DNA from: Nostoc commune NIES-4072
Lineage (GTDB): Bacteria; Cyanobacteriota; Cyanobacteriia; Cyanobacteriales; Nostocaceae
Reading direction: 5' to 3'
Length of the DNA: 64,000 nt
Assembly (NCBI RefSeq): GCF_003113895.1
Contig: NZ_BDUD01000001.1
Location: 5,576,516-5,640,515 of the forward strand
The notes beneath the pieces were generated by a model. It did no database searches and had not been told where the DNA came from. It saw only the letters and a program-made list of their open reading frames with translations. Every line of letters starts with the position of its first letter. The stretch's first letter is position 1. Positions 45,257-54,229 of this stretch are shown in pieces. The position numbers and the translations under genes are program-made.

Positions 45257-46543
45257 ATGAATATAGCAGTGGTGGGGTTAAGCCATAAAACAGCCCCAGT
45301 AGAAGTCCGGGAAAAACTGAGCATTCCAGAACCACAAATTGAAAGTGCGATCGCTCAACTGGCCAGCTATCCCCATATTGACGAAGTTGCAATTCTTAGC
45401 ACTTGTAACCGCCTGGAAATTTACATTGTTACCAGTGAAGCAGACCAAGGTATCCGGGAAATAACGCAGTTTCTTGCGGAATACAGTAAATTACCCGTGC
45501 TTTCTCTGCGACAACATTTGTTTATGCTGCTACATGATGATGCAGTGATGCACGTTATGCGGGTAGCAGGTGGTTTAGATAGTCTGGTACTTGGAGAAGG
45601 TCAAATTCTGGCTCAGGTGAAAACTACTCACAAACTGGGACAGCAATATAACGGTATAAAAACCATTTTAAATCGATTATTTAAACAAGCTCTGACTGCT
45701 GGTAAGCGGGTTCGCACTGAAACTAGTATTGGTACTGGTGCTGTTTCTATTAGTTCGGCAGCTGTAGAGTTAGCGCAGATAAAAGTAGCAAATTTAGCAG
45801 CTTGTCGAGTGGTAATTCTAGGCGCTGGTAAAATGTCGCGGCTGCTGGTGCAACACCTAATTTCTAAGGGTGCTGTGCAAATTAGTATTGTAAATCGCTC
45901 TCGTGAACGTGCCCTAGAATTAACAAAGCAGTTCCCTCAGCAACCTATCGAAATTCATCCGCTATCAGAAATGATGGCTGTAATTGCTAATAGTGATTTG
46001 GTGTTTACAAGTACTTCAGCAACAGAGCCAATACTTGACCGTGCCAAATTGGAAATGGTTTTAGAAGTTCAGCGCTCTTTAATGTTATTTGATATTTCTG
46101 TGCCGCGTAATGTTCATGCGGATGTAAATGAATTAGAAAATGTGCAAGCATTTAATGTGGATGATTTGAAGGCAGTAGTGGCGCAAAACTACGAAAGCCG
46201 TCGGAAGATTGCACAGGAAGCAGAAAGACTTTTAGAGGAAGAAGTGGAAGCCTTTGATATTTGGTGGCGCAGTCTGGAAACTGTGACGACTATTAGCTGT
46301 CTGCGAAATAAAGTCGAAACCATCCGCGAACAAGAGTTAGAAAAAGCTTTGTCGAGATTGGGTTCGGAATTCGCTGAAAAACATCAAGAGGTGATTGAAG
46401 CATTAACGCGGGGAATTGTCAATAAAATTTTACATGACCCGATGGTGCAATTGCGATCGCAGCAAGATGTTGAAGCCAGAAGGCGCTGTATGCAAACTCT
46501 ACAAATGCTGTTCAACCTGGATGCAGAGGAACAATTTAGTTAA
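45257..46543 (+). CDS. hemA: Glutamyl-tRNA reductase
   Basis: A 428-residue enzyme making glutamate-1-semialdehyde, the first committed step of heme, chlorophyll and bilin synthesis. The nucleophile is C50 in [28 protein letters not shown] is the family signature. The NADP-binding domain has [12 protein letters not shown], and the long C-terminal helix and dimerisation domain are complete. The gene follows a repeat region and may have its own promoter. Confidence 0.97.
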   Translation: MNIAVVGLSHKTAPVEVREKLSIPEPQIESAIAQLASYPHIDEVAILSTCNRLEIYIVTSEADQGIREITQFLAEYSKLPVLSLRQHLFMLLHDDAVMHVMRVAGGLDSLVLGEGQILAQVKTTHKLGQQYNGIKTILNRLFKQALTAGKRVRTETSIGTGAVSISSAAVELAQIKVANLAACRVVILGAGKMSRLLVQHLISKGAVQISIVNRSRERALELTKQFPQQPIEIHPLSEMMAVIANSDLVFTSTSATEPILDRAKLEMVLEVQRSLMLFDISVPRNVHADVNELENVQAFNVDDLKAVVAQNYESRRKIAQEAERLLEEEVEAFDIWWRSLETVTTISCLRNKVETIREQELEKALSRLGSEFAEKHQEVIEALTRGIVNKILHDPMVQLRSQQDVEARRRCMQTLQMLFNLDAEEQFS

Positions 46544-46575
46544 ACTTAACAACAAGTAAGATCCCCGACTTCTTA

Positions 46576-46727
46576 AATCAGTTATCAGTTATCAGTTATC
46601 AGTTATCAGGCGTATGGTGGGGGATTTAGACCCGCCACCAACGCATTCCACCTGGAGGTGGGGGACTTAAACCCAGGGATAAATAGATCACTGATAACTG
46701 TTTACTGTTCACTGTTCACTGTTAAAG
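46576..46727 (+). repeat. About 150-bp interspersed repeat, copy A
   Basis: It begins with tandem CAGTTAT units, contains GTATGGTGGGGGATTTAGAC, CCGCCACCAACGCATTCCAC and GGGGGACTTAAACCCAGGG, and ends in ACTGTTTACTGTTCACTG. A nearly identical copy in reverse orientation lies at 61061-61207. Confidence 0.85.
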
Positions 46728-46745
46728 TTGGGGAGATGAGCTTTC

Positions 46746-46781
46746 AATTAGATATACTTCTAATTAGATAGATGTCTAATT
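46746..46781. promoter_or_regulatory. Two overlapping ArsR-type operators
   Basis: AATTAGA-N6-TCTAATT occurs twice: at 46746-46765 and at 46762-46781. The two sites share the central AATT. Each has perfect 7-bp arms. They end 11 bases before the regulator's ATG at 46793, so they are very likely its own operator. Confidence 0.8.
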
Positions 46782-46792
46782 AAAAGTTAGTT

Positions 46793-47353
46793 ATGCAACC
46801 AGAGCAATTTAACATCTTACTCCGCTTTTTCAAGGCATTAGCGGATGATAGCCGATTGAAGATTGTAGGTATCCTGGCGAATCAGGAGTGCAGCGTCGAA
46901 GAATTGGCGGCACTACTGCAACTCAAGGAACCTACGGTATCTCATCATTTAGCGAAACTTAAAGAGCTAAATTTAGTAACTGTGCGTCCTGAAGGTAATA
47001 GCCGTCTATATCAATTGGATAGTGAGGCTTTACAAAGCATCAGTAAGGAAATTTTTACACCTGAGAAGATAGCATCTTTGATTGAGGATGTGGATACTGA
47101 GGCTTGGGAAAGCAAAGTGTTGAAAAATTATTTCGAGGACGGATACCTTAAGGAAATCCCTGCTAGTCGCAAAAAGCGCTTAGTAATTCTCAAGTGGTTA
47201 GCAAACCAGTTTGATATAGGAGTCAACTACCCTGAACGCATGGTAAATGACATTCTTAAACGCTACCATCCCGACTACGCCACCCTGCGACGGGAGTTCA
47301 TTGCTTGCCAGTTAATGCAGCGAGAGAATGGGGTTTATTGGCGTACAACATAG
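46793..47353 (+). CDS. ArsR-family regulator with DUF2087 domain
   Basis: A 186-residue protein. An N-terminal winged helix (LLRFFKALADDSRLKIVGIL, EELAALLQLKEPTVSHHLAK) is followed by a C-terminal DUF2087 region (KKRLVILKWLANQF, YPERMVNDILKRYHPDYATL), an association seen in other bacteria. No metal-binding cysteine cluster of the ArsR/SmtB type is evident, so the inducer is unknown. Two palindromic operators directly upstream suggest autoregulation. Confidence 0.9.
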   Translation: MQPEQFNILLRFFKALADDSRLKIVGILANQECSVEELAALLQLKEPTVSHHLAKLKELNLVTVRPEGNSRLYQLDSEALQSISKEIFTPEKIASLIEDVDTEAWESKVLKNYFEDGYLKEIPASRKKRLVILKWLANQFDIGVNYPERMVNDILKRYHPDYATLRREFIACQLMQRENGVYWRTT

Positions 47354-47377
47354 AATTGAAAACCAACTAGTTTACGA

Positions 47378-48463
47378 TTATTTTGTACGAGTGCTGTTAA
47401 TTAAGTTTTGTGGAGTTCCCCAAATCTTGATTTGTTGATCAAATCCACCACTGGCAAGAATTTTACCATCAGGACTAAAAGCGATCGCACTCACCCAGTC
47501 TGTATGTCCGCTCAGTGTATTGATTAACTCACCTGTAGTTAAATTCCACACTTTAATGCCATCTCTGCCAGCACTAGCAAGAGTTTGTCCATCGGGATTA
47601 ATGGCGATCGCATTCACCCAGTTATTATGTCCTATAAGGGTGCGGACTAATTCTCCAGTATTAATATTCCATAGTTTAATTGTGCGATCGCGGCTAGCAC
47701 TAGCTAATGTTTGTCCATCTGGTGTAAAGGCCACACCGGTAACAGCATTATCGTGAGCGGCAAATTCACTGATTAATTTACCAGTACTCAAACTCCACAG
47801 CTTGATTACACCCTTATTGTCACCACTAGCTAAGGTCTGCCCATCAGGACTAAGGGCTAGGGTATAAATCAAATTGTCAAAACGTACTAGAGTACCAAGC
47901 GGGCGCTGCTGTAGCAAATCCCATATCCGAATCCCATCTAAAGCTCCACTGATGAGAACTTTACTATCAGGAGACACTGCTAAAGATAATACGTTACTGG
48001 TATGTCCAACAAAAGATCGGGTAAATTTAAAATTTTTTAGGTTCCAGAGGTTAATCGTGTTGTCATCACTACAGCTAGCGAGGGTTTGCCCATCTGGTGA
48101 AATCACTAAAGATTCTATGGCTGTTTGGTGTGCTTTGTTAATATTCGCTAACTTTTTGCCGTTTGCTAAGTTCCACAGACGAATTACACCCTCGTTTTCT
48201 GCGCCTCCACTCACCAGAACTTTGCTATCTGGACTGAAAGCGAGGGATTTAACGGTTCCGGTATGTCCTATGAATGTATAAAGTAGTTGGGCATTAGCAA
48301 AGCTGTTGGTAGTTTGGGAGTTTGGTGTTACCTCAATGGCAGCATCAGCTTTATGAATATAAAACCCTTGCCAGGTAATCACTGGAAGGGCAATAGCTGC
48401 CATAAACGCCAGGATAATATACGGGCGTAGAAAATTATCCCCACCTCTTCCCTCACTACTCAC
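47378..48463 (-). CDS. WD40-repeat protein with N-terminal membrane anchor
   Basis: A 361-residue protein. One membrane segment (about residues 13-33, RPYIILAFMAAIALPVITW) is followed by seven WD40 repeats from about residue 60. They have the regular HTGTVKSLAFSPDSKVLVSG...IRLWNL pattern and together form one beta propeller, probably on the outside of the membrane. A scaffold role is likely and its partners are unknown. It converges with the ArsR-DUF2087 gene. Confidence 0.93.
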   Translation of the reverse strand: MSSEGRGGDNFLRPYIILAFMAAIALPVITWQGFYIHKADAAIEVTPNSQTTNSFANAQLLYTFIGHTGTVKSLAFSPDSKVLVSGGAENEGVIRLWNLANGKKLANINKAHQTAIESLVISPDGQTLASCSDDNTINLWNLKNFKFTRSFVGHTSNVLSLAVSPDSKVLISGALDGIRIWDLLQQRPLGTLVRFDNLIYTLALSPDGQTLASGDNKGVIKLWSLSTGKLISEFAAHDNAVTGVAFTPDGQTLASASRDRTIKLWNINTGELVRTLIGHNNWVNAIAINPDGQTLASAGRDGIKVWNLTTGELINTLSGHTDWVSAIAFSPDGKILASGGFDQQIKIWGTPQNLINSTRTK

Positions 48464-48538
48464 TCTTTTTCCTCACTTTTATAGATACGGTTACTCCAAT
48501 CAATTTTGCAGAGTTATTAAGTAATAACTCTGCACTTC

Positions 48539-48835
48539 CTAGAGAGGTGGTTTTTTCTTAGAAACGCTTAACATTGGTAAAGGCGCAGTAGAAGAACGAG
48601 AGGGCAAATAATGTTGCACTACAGGTTCTTCTGGTAGAGGACGACGCTGCTGGAAACGCCACAACTTAAAAGCTAGCGCTATCCCTGTTGTTCCCAAACC
48701 AAAAGCGAACAACGACCAGCTATCATTCAATCCGCCAATTAGGGCATCTATAGCACCCATTGTTATCAATACACTGATTAGCGGCTCTTTTCGGTAGGTT
48801 GACTTCAAAAAACGAGGTAATACAGCATTCATCAC
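48539..48835 (-). CDS. Small membrane protein, unknown
   Basis: A 98-residue protein with two hydrophobic helices (ISVLITMGAIDALIGGL and WSLFAFGLGTTGIALAF). A basic, proline-rich cytoplasmic tail follows (FQQRRPLPEEPVVQHYLPSR). It resembles small conserved cyanobacterial proteins. It lies upstream of the WD40 gene on the same strand with 75 bases between, so the two may form an operon. Confidence 0.65.
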   Translation of the reverse strand: MMNAVLPRFLKSTYRKEPLISVLITMGAIDALIGGLNDSWSLFAFGLGTTGIALAFKLWRFQQRRPLPEEPVVQHYLPSRSSTAPLPMLSVSKKKPPL

Positions 48836-49297
48836 AGCTTGGTTGGTTCCAGTTCACCTTTTGTGTATATTTATCAAGAATACCTCACCCGTAATTTGCC
48901 TTTCTTATGCAAGGCAGATACAAATTATGATTTTCTTTAGTAGGGGAGGAAGTGGACTCATTAATCGCCTTGTATATATTAGTAGAGCGTGGCGGAACTT
49001 TGCTTACCTTTAACTATGGGATTTTACCCCTTGCCAAGTCTTGTTAATTGACATAGTAGCTGGATTTCCACCCTACTGTACTAGTTGCAAGTTTATAATA
49101 TTTATATCACTGATAAATATTTTGATTCCTCTCTTGCTTACATTCTAGGGCAATAATTTACGAATAAGTTTAATTGAAGTATCTAAGGCGAAGTAATTGG
49201 CTATCAAATCTTAAAGTCAAACCAACTGGTTGTTCCAGCTGGTTGAAACTCTTTTAATTACTAGCTTACAACTTCTACCTTGTGCTTGTTAATGGCA
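48836..49297. other. Intergenic region, no gene seen
   Basis: About 460 AT-rich bases between two minus-strand genes. I found no convincing frame, repeat or terminator with a T-run. Confidence 0.45.
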
Positions 49298-49468
49298 CTA
49301 CTTCAGACCCAGCCATGATAGCACCCCTTGATTGGTGACGTATTCAATCACCAGCAGCAAAGCGAAGCCAATCATTGCCGCTCGACCATTCAAGCGTTCA
49401 GCATATTCGTTAAAGCCAAACTTAGGCTCCTCTAATTTAGGTGTAATCGTTGGTTGTGTTTGTGTCAT
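49298..49468 (-). CDS. High-light-inducible protein (one-helix chlorophyll-binding)
   Basis: A 56-residue HLIP starting at ATG 49468 ([19 protein letters not shown]). The chlorophyll-binding helix has the ExxNGRxAMxGF motif ([19 protein letters not shown]), followed by a short lumenal end. Such proteins bind chlorophyll and carotenoid and protect photosystem II assembly under stress. The longer frame to 49603 adds 45 residues without family resemblance. Confidence 0.9.
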   Translation of the reverse strand: MTQTQPTITPKLEEPKFGFNEYAERLNGRAAMIGFALLLVIEYVTNQGVLSWLGLK

Positions 49469-49874
49469 TTTTAAAAAACCTTTTTTCGGCAAACGGGACT
49501 TGATATTAAACTTCGCAGGAGTTGTTGAAGATAAGCGGCAAAAGTTAAAAGAATAGACTTGTGCTTTTACCCTTAAAAGCTGATTGCAGTACTTGAATGT
49601 CAAGATGACTTGATAAATTCAGCAAAAGCTTCCTAGTAGGGAGCTATACAATCGGTCTTTTAATAAATTGTTACTATTCTTTATATATTGTATAAATACT
49701 GGGGCAATAGTCAAGGGTAAGAGTTTGGAGCTACTCAAATTAAATTGAGAAACTTAGGACACAGATTAATTATCTCTAATACAGCTATCTGTAATAGACC
49801 AGTCGTAAGAGGAAAGTAGCAAGCTTGAAATTCGCAGGCTACAGTTAAACAAAAAAATTAATCAGAGGCGATAT
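49469..49874. other. Divergent promoter region of the HLIP and ald genes
   Basis: About 405 AT-rich bases. Promoters of both genes are expected here. No operator is identified. Confidence 0.4.
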
Positions 49875-50966
49875 ATGGAAATTGGCGTTCCCAAGGAAAA
49901 TAAAGATCAAGAATTTCGGGTAGGTTTAAGTCCTTCTAGTGTGCGGGTACTGCGGGAAAATGGTCATAGTATCTTTGTCGAGACGCAAGCAGGTAATGGT
50001 GCTGGATTTTCAGATAACGACTACAGAAGTGCTGGAGCCGAAATTGTCCCTACATCAGAAACGGCTTGGAATCGGGAATTAGTTGTTAAAGTCAAAGAGC
50101 CTCTGACATCTGAGTATAAATTTTTGCAGAAAGGGCAGATATTATTTACTTATTTACATTTAGCAGCCGATCGCAAATTGACAGAGCATTTAATTGATTG
50201 TGGCACAACTGCGATCGCTTACGAAACTGTAGAACAACCAGGTGCTAACAGACTACCCTTGCTCACGCCGATGAGCGTTATTGCTGGTCGGCTAGCAGTA
50301 CAATTTGGGGCGAGATTCCTAGAACGTCAGCAAGGTGGTAGAGGAGTTCTTTTAGGTGGTGTCCCTGGAGTCCAACCAGGTAAAGTAGTAATTTTAGGTG
50401 GCGGAGTTGTCGGCACAGAAGCAGCTAAAATTGCTGTAGGCATGGGTGCTAGCGTCCAGATTTTAGATGTGAGTGTCGAGCGTTTATCTTATTTAGAAAC
50501 CCTTTTTGGCTCTAGAGTCGAATTGCTTTACAGCAACTCTGCTCATATTGAAGCCGCAGTCAAAGAAGCCGATTTGCTCATCGGTGCAGTTTTAGTACTG
50601 GGACGGAGAGCGCCAATATTAGTATCCCGCGAATTGGTCAAACAAATGCGTCTTGGTTCTGTAATAGTTGATGTAGCTGTTGACCAAGGCGGTTGCATAG
50701 AAACTTTACATCCTACATCTCACACCAATCCGGTATACGTTGAAGAGGGTGTAGTGCATTATGGCGTTCCCAATATGCCAGGAGCAGTACCTTGGACAGC
50801 AACCCAAGCACTTAATAATAGTACTTTACCTTATGTTGTCCAGTTGGCGAATTTAGGAATTAAGGCACTGGAAGTTAACCCAGCATTAGCTAAAGGTGTA
50901 AACGTGCAGAACCATCGCTTAGTACATCCTGCTGTGCAAGAGGTATTCCCTGACTTGGTAAATTAA
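49875..50966 (+). CDS. ald: Alanine dehydrogenase
   Basis: A 363-residue NAD-dependent L-alanine dehydrogenase, interconverting alanine with pyruvate and ammonia. MEIGVPKENKDQEFRVGLSP opens the catalytic domain. MSVIAGRLAVQFGARFLE and the Rossmann motif VILGGGVVGTEAAKIA follow, and YVEEGVVHYGVPNMPGAVPW carries the substrate-binding histidine region. In filamentous cyanobacteria it often serves nitrogen metabolism of heterocysts. It is monocistronic and followed by a long hairpin. Confidence 0.96.
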   Translation: MEIGVPKENKDQEFRVGLSPSSVRVLRENGHSIFVETQAGNGAGFSDNDYRSAGAEIVPTSETAWNRELVVKVKEPLTSEYKFLQKGQILFTYLHLAADRKLTEHLIDCGTTAIAYETVEQPGANRLPLLTPMSVIAGRLAVQFGARFLERQQGGRGVLLGGVPGVQPGKVVILGGGVVGTEAAKIAVGMGASVQILDVSVERLSYLETLFGSRVELLYSNSAHIEAAVKEADLLIGAVLVLGRRAPILVSRELVKQMRLGSVIVDVAVDQGGCIETLHPTSHTNPVYVEEGVVHYGVPNMPGAVPWTATQALNNSTLPYVVQLANLGIKALEVNPALAKGVNVQNHRLVHPAVQEVFPDLVN

Positions 50967-51038
50967 GGTGTGCAAGGATTAGGCGATCGCTTATTTTAAC
51001 GAACTTTGGGGGTTTAAGTCCCCAGCAAGATAGGCAGC

Positions 51039-51077
51039 ACGTTTTGTGTCGGGGTCTAAATCCCCGTCACAAAACGT
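51039..51077. repeat. Long hairpin downstream of ald
   Basis: ACGTTTTGTG (51039-51048) pairs with CACAAAACGT (51068-51077), and CGGGG pairs with CCCCG inside, around TCTAAAT. It lacks a clear T-run. The GGGGTCTAAATCCCC core is shared in form with the interspersed repeats at 46576 and 61061. Confidence 0.65.
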
Positions 51078-51174
51078 AATTGCGAATTGCGTTAGCGGAG
51101 CGGGGCGTTAGCCCATTGCGAATTGCGAATTGGTTTAATAGAGGTAGCGATCGGTAATTAGACTAATTTTCTTG

Positions 51175-51406
51175 CCAAATGCGCGGATGGGTAGGTGTAC
51201 AAAATGAGAAGGAGTAAAAAAGGCTGTACGCTCAATCTATACAAGACTTTGAGGGCAATGGTACTTTCAAACCATCCGCGCGCCTTATGGGGACTGCTTT
51301 TCAGCGATTTGCATCTTGTGCTATGGCTATTCCCTGTGTTATGATTCGTTCATTCGCGCAACTGAACCTTGAAAACCAAATACAGCAGCGCTTTCAGACG
51401 CCAGCG
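51175..51406 (+). promoter_or_regulatory. CRISPR leader region
   Basis: The 230 bases before the first repeat hold no gene. A 10-bp inverted repeat GCGCGGATGG (51181-51190) / CCATCCGCGC (51272-51281) frames about 80 bases. AACCTTGAAAACCAAATACAGC lies just before the array. The leader side is fixed by the degenerate repeat at the opposite end. Confidence 0.65.
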
Positions 51407-52462
51407 ATTGCAATTAACTTAAATCCCTATTAGGGATTGAAACCTGTTTGGGTCAAAGGAATTTACTGCCCCAAATTGCAATTAACTTAAATCCCTATTA
51501 GGGATTGAAACTGTTTGGTTCTAACTGGTAAATAGTGGGCAAGTGTAAAATTGCAATTAACTTAAATCCCTATTAGGGATTGAAACTATCCATCACCTTG
51601 AACACGCGATCGCTTTCAGCCCACTGAGATTGCAATTAACTTAAATCCCTATTAGGGATTGAAACAGCGCCCCCATTGAGCGCCGATACCCCGAAGATTG
51701 CAATTAACTTAAATCCCTATTAGGGATTGAAACAAACAATATTGCATCTGCTCACGGTGACGAGCGATCGCAGATTGCAATTAACTTAAATCCCTATTAG
51801 GGATTGAAACGAGTAAACCCACACTGGATCATAGCCTGCGCTTGAATTGCAATTAACTTAAATCCCTATTAGGGATTGAAACCCTCGCATTCGGTGTGAT
51901 GTACAGTACCACGTTATTGCAATTAACTTAAATCCCTATTAGGGATTGAAACGTCGGAAAACACCTCAGCAATAACTGATCATGCATTGCAATTAACTTA
52001 AATCCCTATTAGGGATTGAAACCTTAGCTATCACATCCAAGGAGAAATTTGTAAAAATTGCAATTAACTTAAATCCCTATTAGGGATTGAAACATCCAAT
52101 AGCCGCAGATGTGAAGCCAGTATTACATTGCAATTAACTTAAATCCCTATTAGGGATTGAAACAAAGCTAATATTGGATGACAATTCATTGTTTAATTAT
52201 TGCAATTAACTTAAATCCCTATTAGGGATTGAAACTCATGCTAGAGTGCAACACATAGTGTTTCACAGTATTGCAATTAACTTAAATCCCTATTAGGGAT
52301 TGAAACGGTAAAACAAATAACTCAAGTTCTTGTAACCTAGCCCTAGCGCGGAATTGCAATTAACTTAAATCCCTATTAGGGATTGAAACTCAAACGGTGT
52401 TTTGAGTCCGAGAATGTCAATATCAATTGCAATTAACTTAAATCCCTATTAGAGAGTGAAAC
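51407..52462 (+). CRISPR. CRISPR array, 15 repeats of 37 bp, 14 spacers
   Basis: The repeat starts ATTGCAATTAACTTAAATCC and ends CTATTAGGGATTGAAAC; it includes the palindrome AATCCC-TATTA-GGGATT. Repeats start at 51407, 51475, 51550, 51629, 51697, 51774, 51846, 51916, 51986, 52057, 52127, 52199, 52270, 52353 and 52426. The last is degenerate (GAGAGTGAAAC), marking the distal end. Spacers are 31-46 bases long and all differ. The ATTGAAAC end is the usual 5' handle of type I and III crRNAs in cyanobacteria. No cas gene lies in the window. Confidence 0.98.
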
Positions 52463-52509
52463 GAATATTCTATTAATTCAACAATTTTGGCGTAAGTTAT
52501 AATTAATTT

Positions 52510-53064
52510 TCAAGTCAACAATTCGTTTATAGTTACACTAAAACCCAGTAATACTTTTTGAGTACTAACCACATCACCAGCTTTAAACCCCAAAACCTGA
52601 TTATCAGTCATTACAAAAACTAACTGACTTTCAGGAAATACTAGCCAAATTTCCTCGCAACCAGACTGCAAATACTCCTGTGCTTTGAGAAATAATTCTT
52701 CAGCTAAATCGGTGGGTGAAACTATTTCAGCAATTAATGGGAAACTCTGTGGCAAAGTGGGAACATCACCAAACTCAGCTACCAACTGAGGTGTCAGATA
52801 AGCTACGTCAGGACGGCGACCCTGTTTATATGTGCGACAAGGTACTTCAGTATAAACTTTCCCACCTTGTTGAATGGAGTTGATATAACTTCTCCAATAA
52901 AAACCAATATTAAACTGAATTTCGCTGTGTTTTAATGTCATCCCTGTTTTTTCTACTAGTTGCTCGTCTACCCACTCCATTCCCTCTGGAGGATTTGCCA
53001 TGAAGTCTTCTAATGAGCAGATTTCGGGGACGGGTACAACATCGTTGTGTTTGGAAACTAACAT
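52510..53064 (-). CDS. Uma2-family (DUF820) putative nuclease
   Basis: A 184-residue PD-(D/E)XK-fold protein. MEWVDEQLVEKTGMTLKHSE, GRRPDVAYLTPQL and FPLIAEIVSPTDLAEELFLK carry the conserved acidic residues and lysine, and GCEEIWLVFPESQLVFVM closes the domain. It is a second Uma2 paralogue beside that at 25601. It lies just past the distal end of the CRISPR array; I infer no functional link. Confidence 0.9.
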   Translation of the reverse strand: MLVSKHNDVVPVPEICSLEDFMANPPEGMEWVDEQLVEKTGMTLKHSEIQFNIGFYWRSYINSIQQGGKVYTEVPCRTYKQGRRPDVAYLTPQLVAEFGDVPTLPQSFPLIAEIVSPTDLAEELFLKAQEYLQSGCEEIWLVFPESQLVFVMTDNQVLGFKAGDVVSTQKVLLGFSVTINELLT

Positions 53065-53095
53065 TGTGAACCTCCACTTTCGCTAGTTAAAGATA

Positions 53096-54151
53096 TTAAA
53101 GCATTACCAAACTACTTTGTGTTTCTTCTTCAAGTTCATAACCATTAGCTAATTTTTCAATTGCTTGGTCAATCATTGCTAAACCCTGATCTACTTTTTC
53201 AACTAAACTTAGCTGTCCTCGGAGTTCGGCAGCACCAACGAAACCTTTCGCATACCAAGTCATGTGCTTACGGGCTTGACGTACACCGCGATCGCCTTTA
53301 TATTCCCATAAGGCTTGTAAATGATCTCTTGCACATTCCAAGCGTTGAATCGGGGTTGGTGATGGTAATATCTCTCCAGTTTTTAGGAAGTGATCAATTT
53401 CTCCCACCAAAAAGGGATAACCCAAAGTCCCACGGGAACACATCACACCATCAGCGCCAGTTTGTTCTAAACATTTCACCGCCGCTTCAACCGAAAAAAT
53501 ATCTCCATTCCCAATGACTGGGATAGAAAGCACTTCTTTCACACGCGCAATCCATTCCCAACGGGCATTGCCATTGTATCCTTGGGCGCGGGTGCGTCCG
53601 TGGACTGTGATCATTTTCGCCCCAGCATCTTCCATCCGCTTGGCAAAGTCGAGAATAGTAATTTCGTTGTCATTCCAGCCAATACGGGTTTTTACTGTCA
53701 CAGGTACATCAACAGCTTTTACCACTTCCCGCACAATTGCCTCTGCTACTTCTGGTTGCCGCAACAACGAAGAACCACCACCATTTTTAGTGATTTTATT
53801 TACCGGACAACCCATATTAATATCTACACTATCAGCACCTTCGGCAACTGCTTTTATGGCTGCTTCTGCTAGAAAATCTGGACGACAATCAAATAGTTGA
53901 ACACTAATTGGGCGCTCATTTGGGTCTACCTCCATGATTTTGGGTAACTGCTTGACATAATGCAACCCGGTAGCATTCACCATTTCGGTATACATCATCG
54001 AATCTGGTGCATAGCGACGCACAATCCGGCGAAACACCATATCTGTCACCCCAGATAAGGGCGACTGGAGAACCCGACTTTTTACCTCAAAGGAGCCAAT
54101 TTTGAGTGGTTGGGAAAGTCTAGCTTGGAGAATGGGAGAGAGCGAAATCAT
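53096..54151 (-). CDS. dusB: tRNA-dihydrouridine synthase (DusB-like)
   Basis: A 351-residue FMN-dependent enzyme reducing uridines in the tRNA D-loop. SPLSGVTDMVFRRIVRRYAP binds FMN. SVDINMGCPVNKITKNGGGS has the catalytic cysteine, VTVKTRIGWND and MITVHGRTRAQGYNG continue the barrel, and GVMCSRGTLGYPFL lies near the phosphate site. The gene runs toward the Uma2 gene, 31 bases away. Confidence 0.95.
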   Translation of the reverse strand: MISLSPILQARLSQPLKIGSFEVKSRVLQSPLSGVTDMVFRRIVRRYAPDSMMYTEMVNATGLHYVKQLPKIMEVDPNERPISVQLFDCRPDFLAEAAIKAVAEGADSVDINMGCPVNKITKNGGGSSLLRQPEVAEAIVREVVKAVDVPVTVKTRIGWNDNEITILDFAKRMEDAGAKMITVHGRTRAQGYNGNARWEWIARVKEVLSIPVIGNGDIFSVEAAVKCLEQTGADGVMCSRGTLGYPFLVGEIDHFLKTGEILPSPTPIQRLECARDHLQALWEYKGDRGVRQARKHMTWYAKGFVGAAELRGQLSLVEKVDQGLAMIDQAIEKLANGYELEEETQSSLVML

Positions 54152-54229
54152 AATAAAAAATAAAGAATTAATGGGAATGGAAAATAGCAGGAATATTTAG
54201 AGGTATCTGCGATCGCTGCTAATTGTAGG

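Noticed and set aside
50967..54151. cas genes next to the CRISPR array
   Set aside because: The flanking genes are ald, Uma2 and dusB; Uma2 is a restriction-type fold found widely and not a Cas protein.
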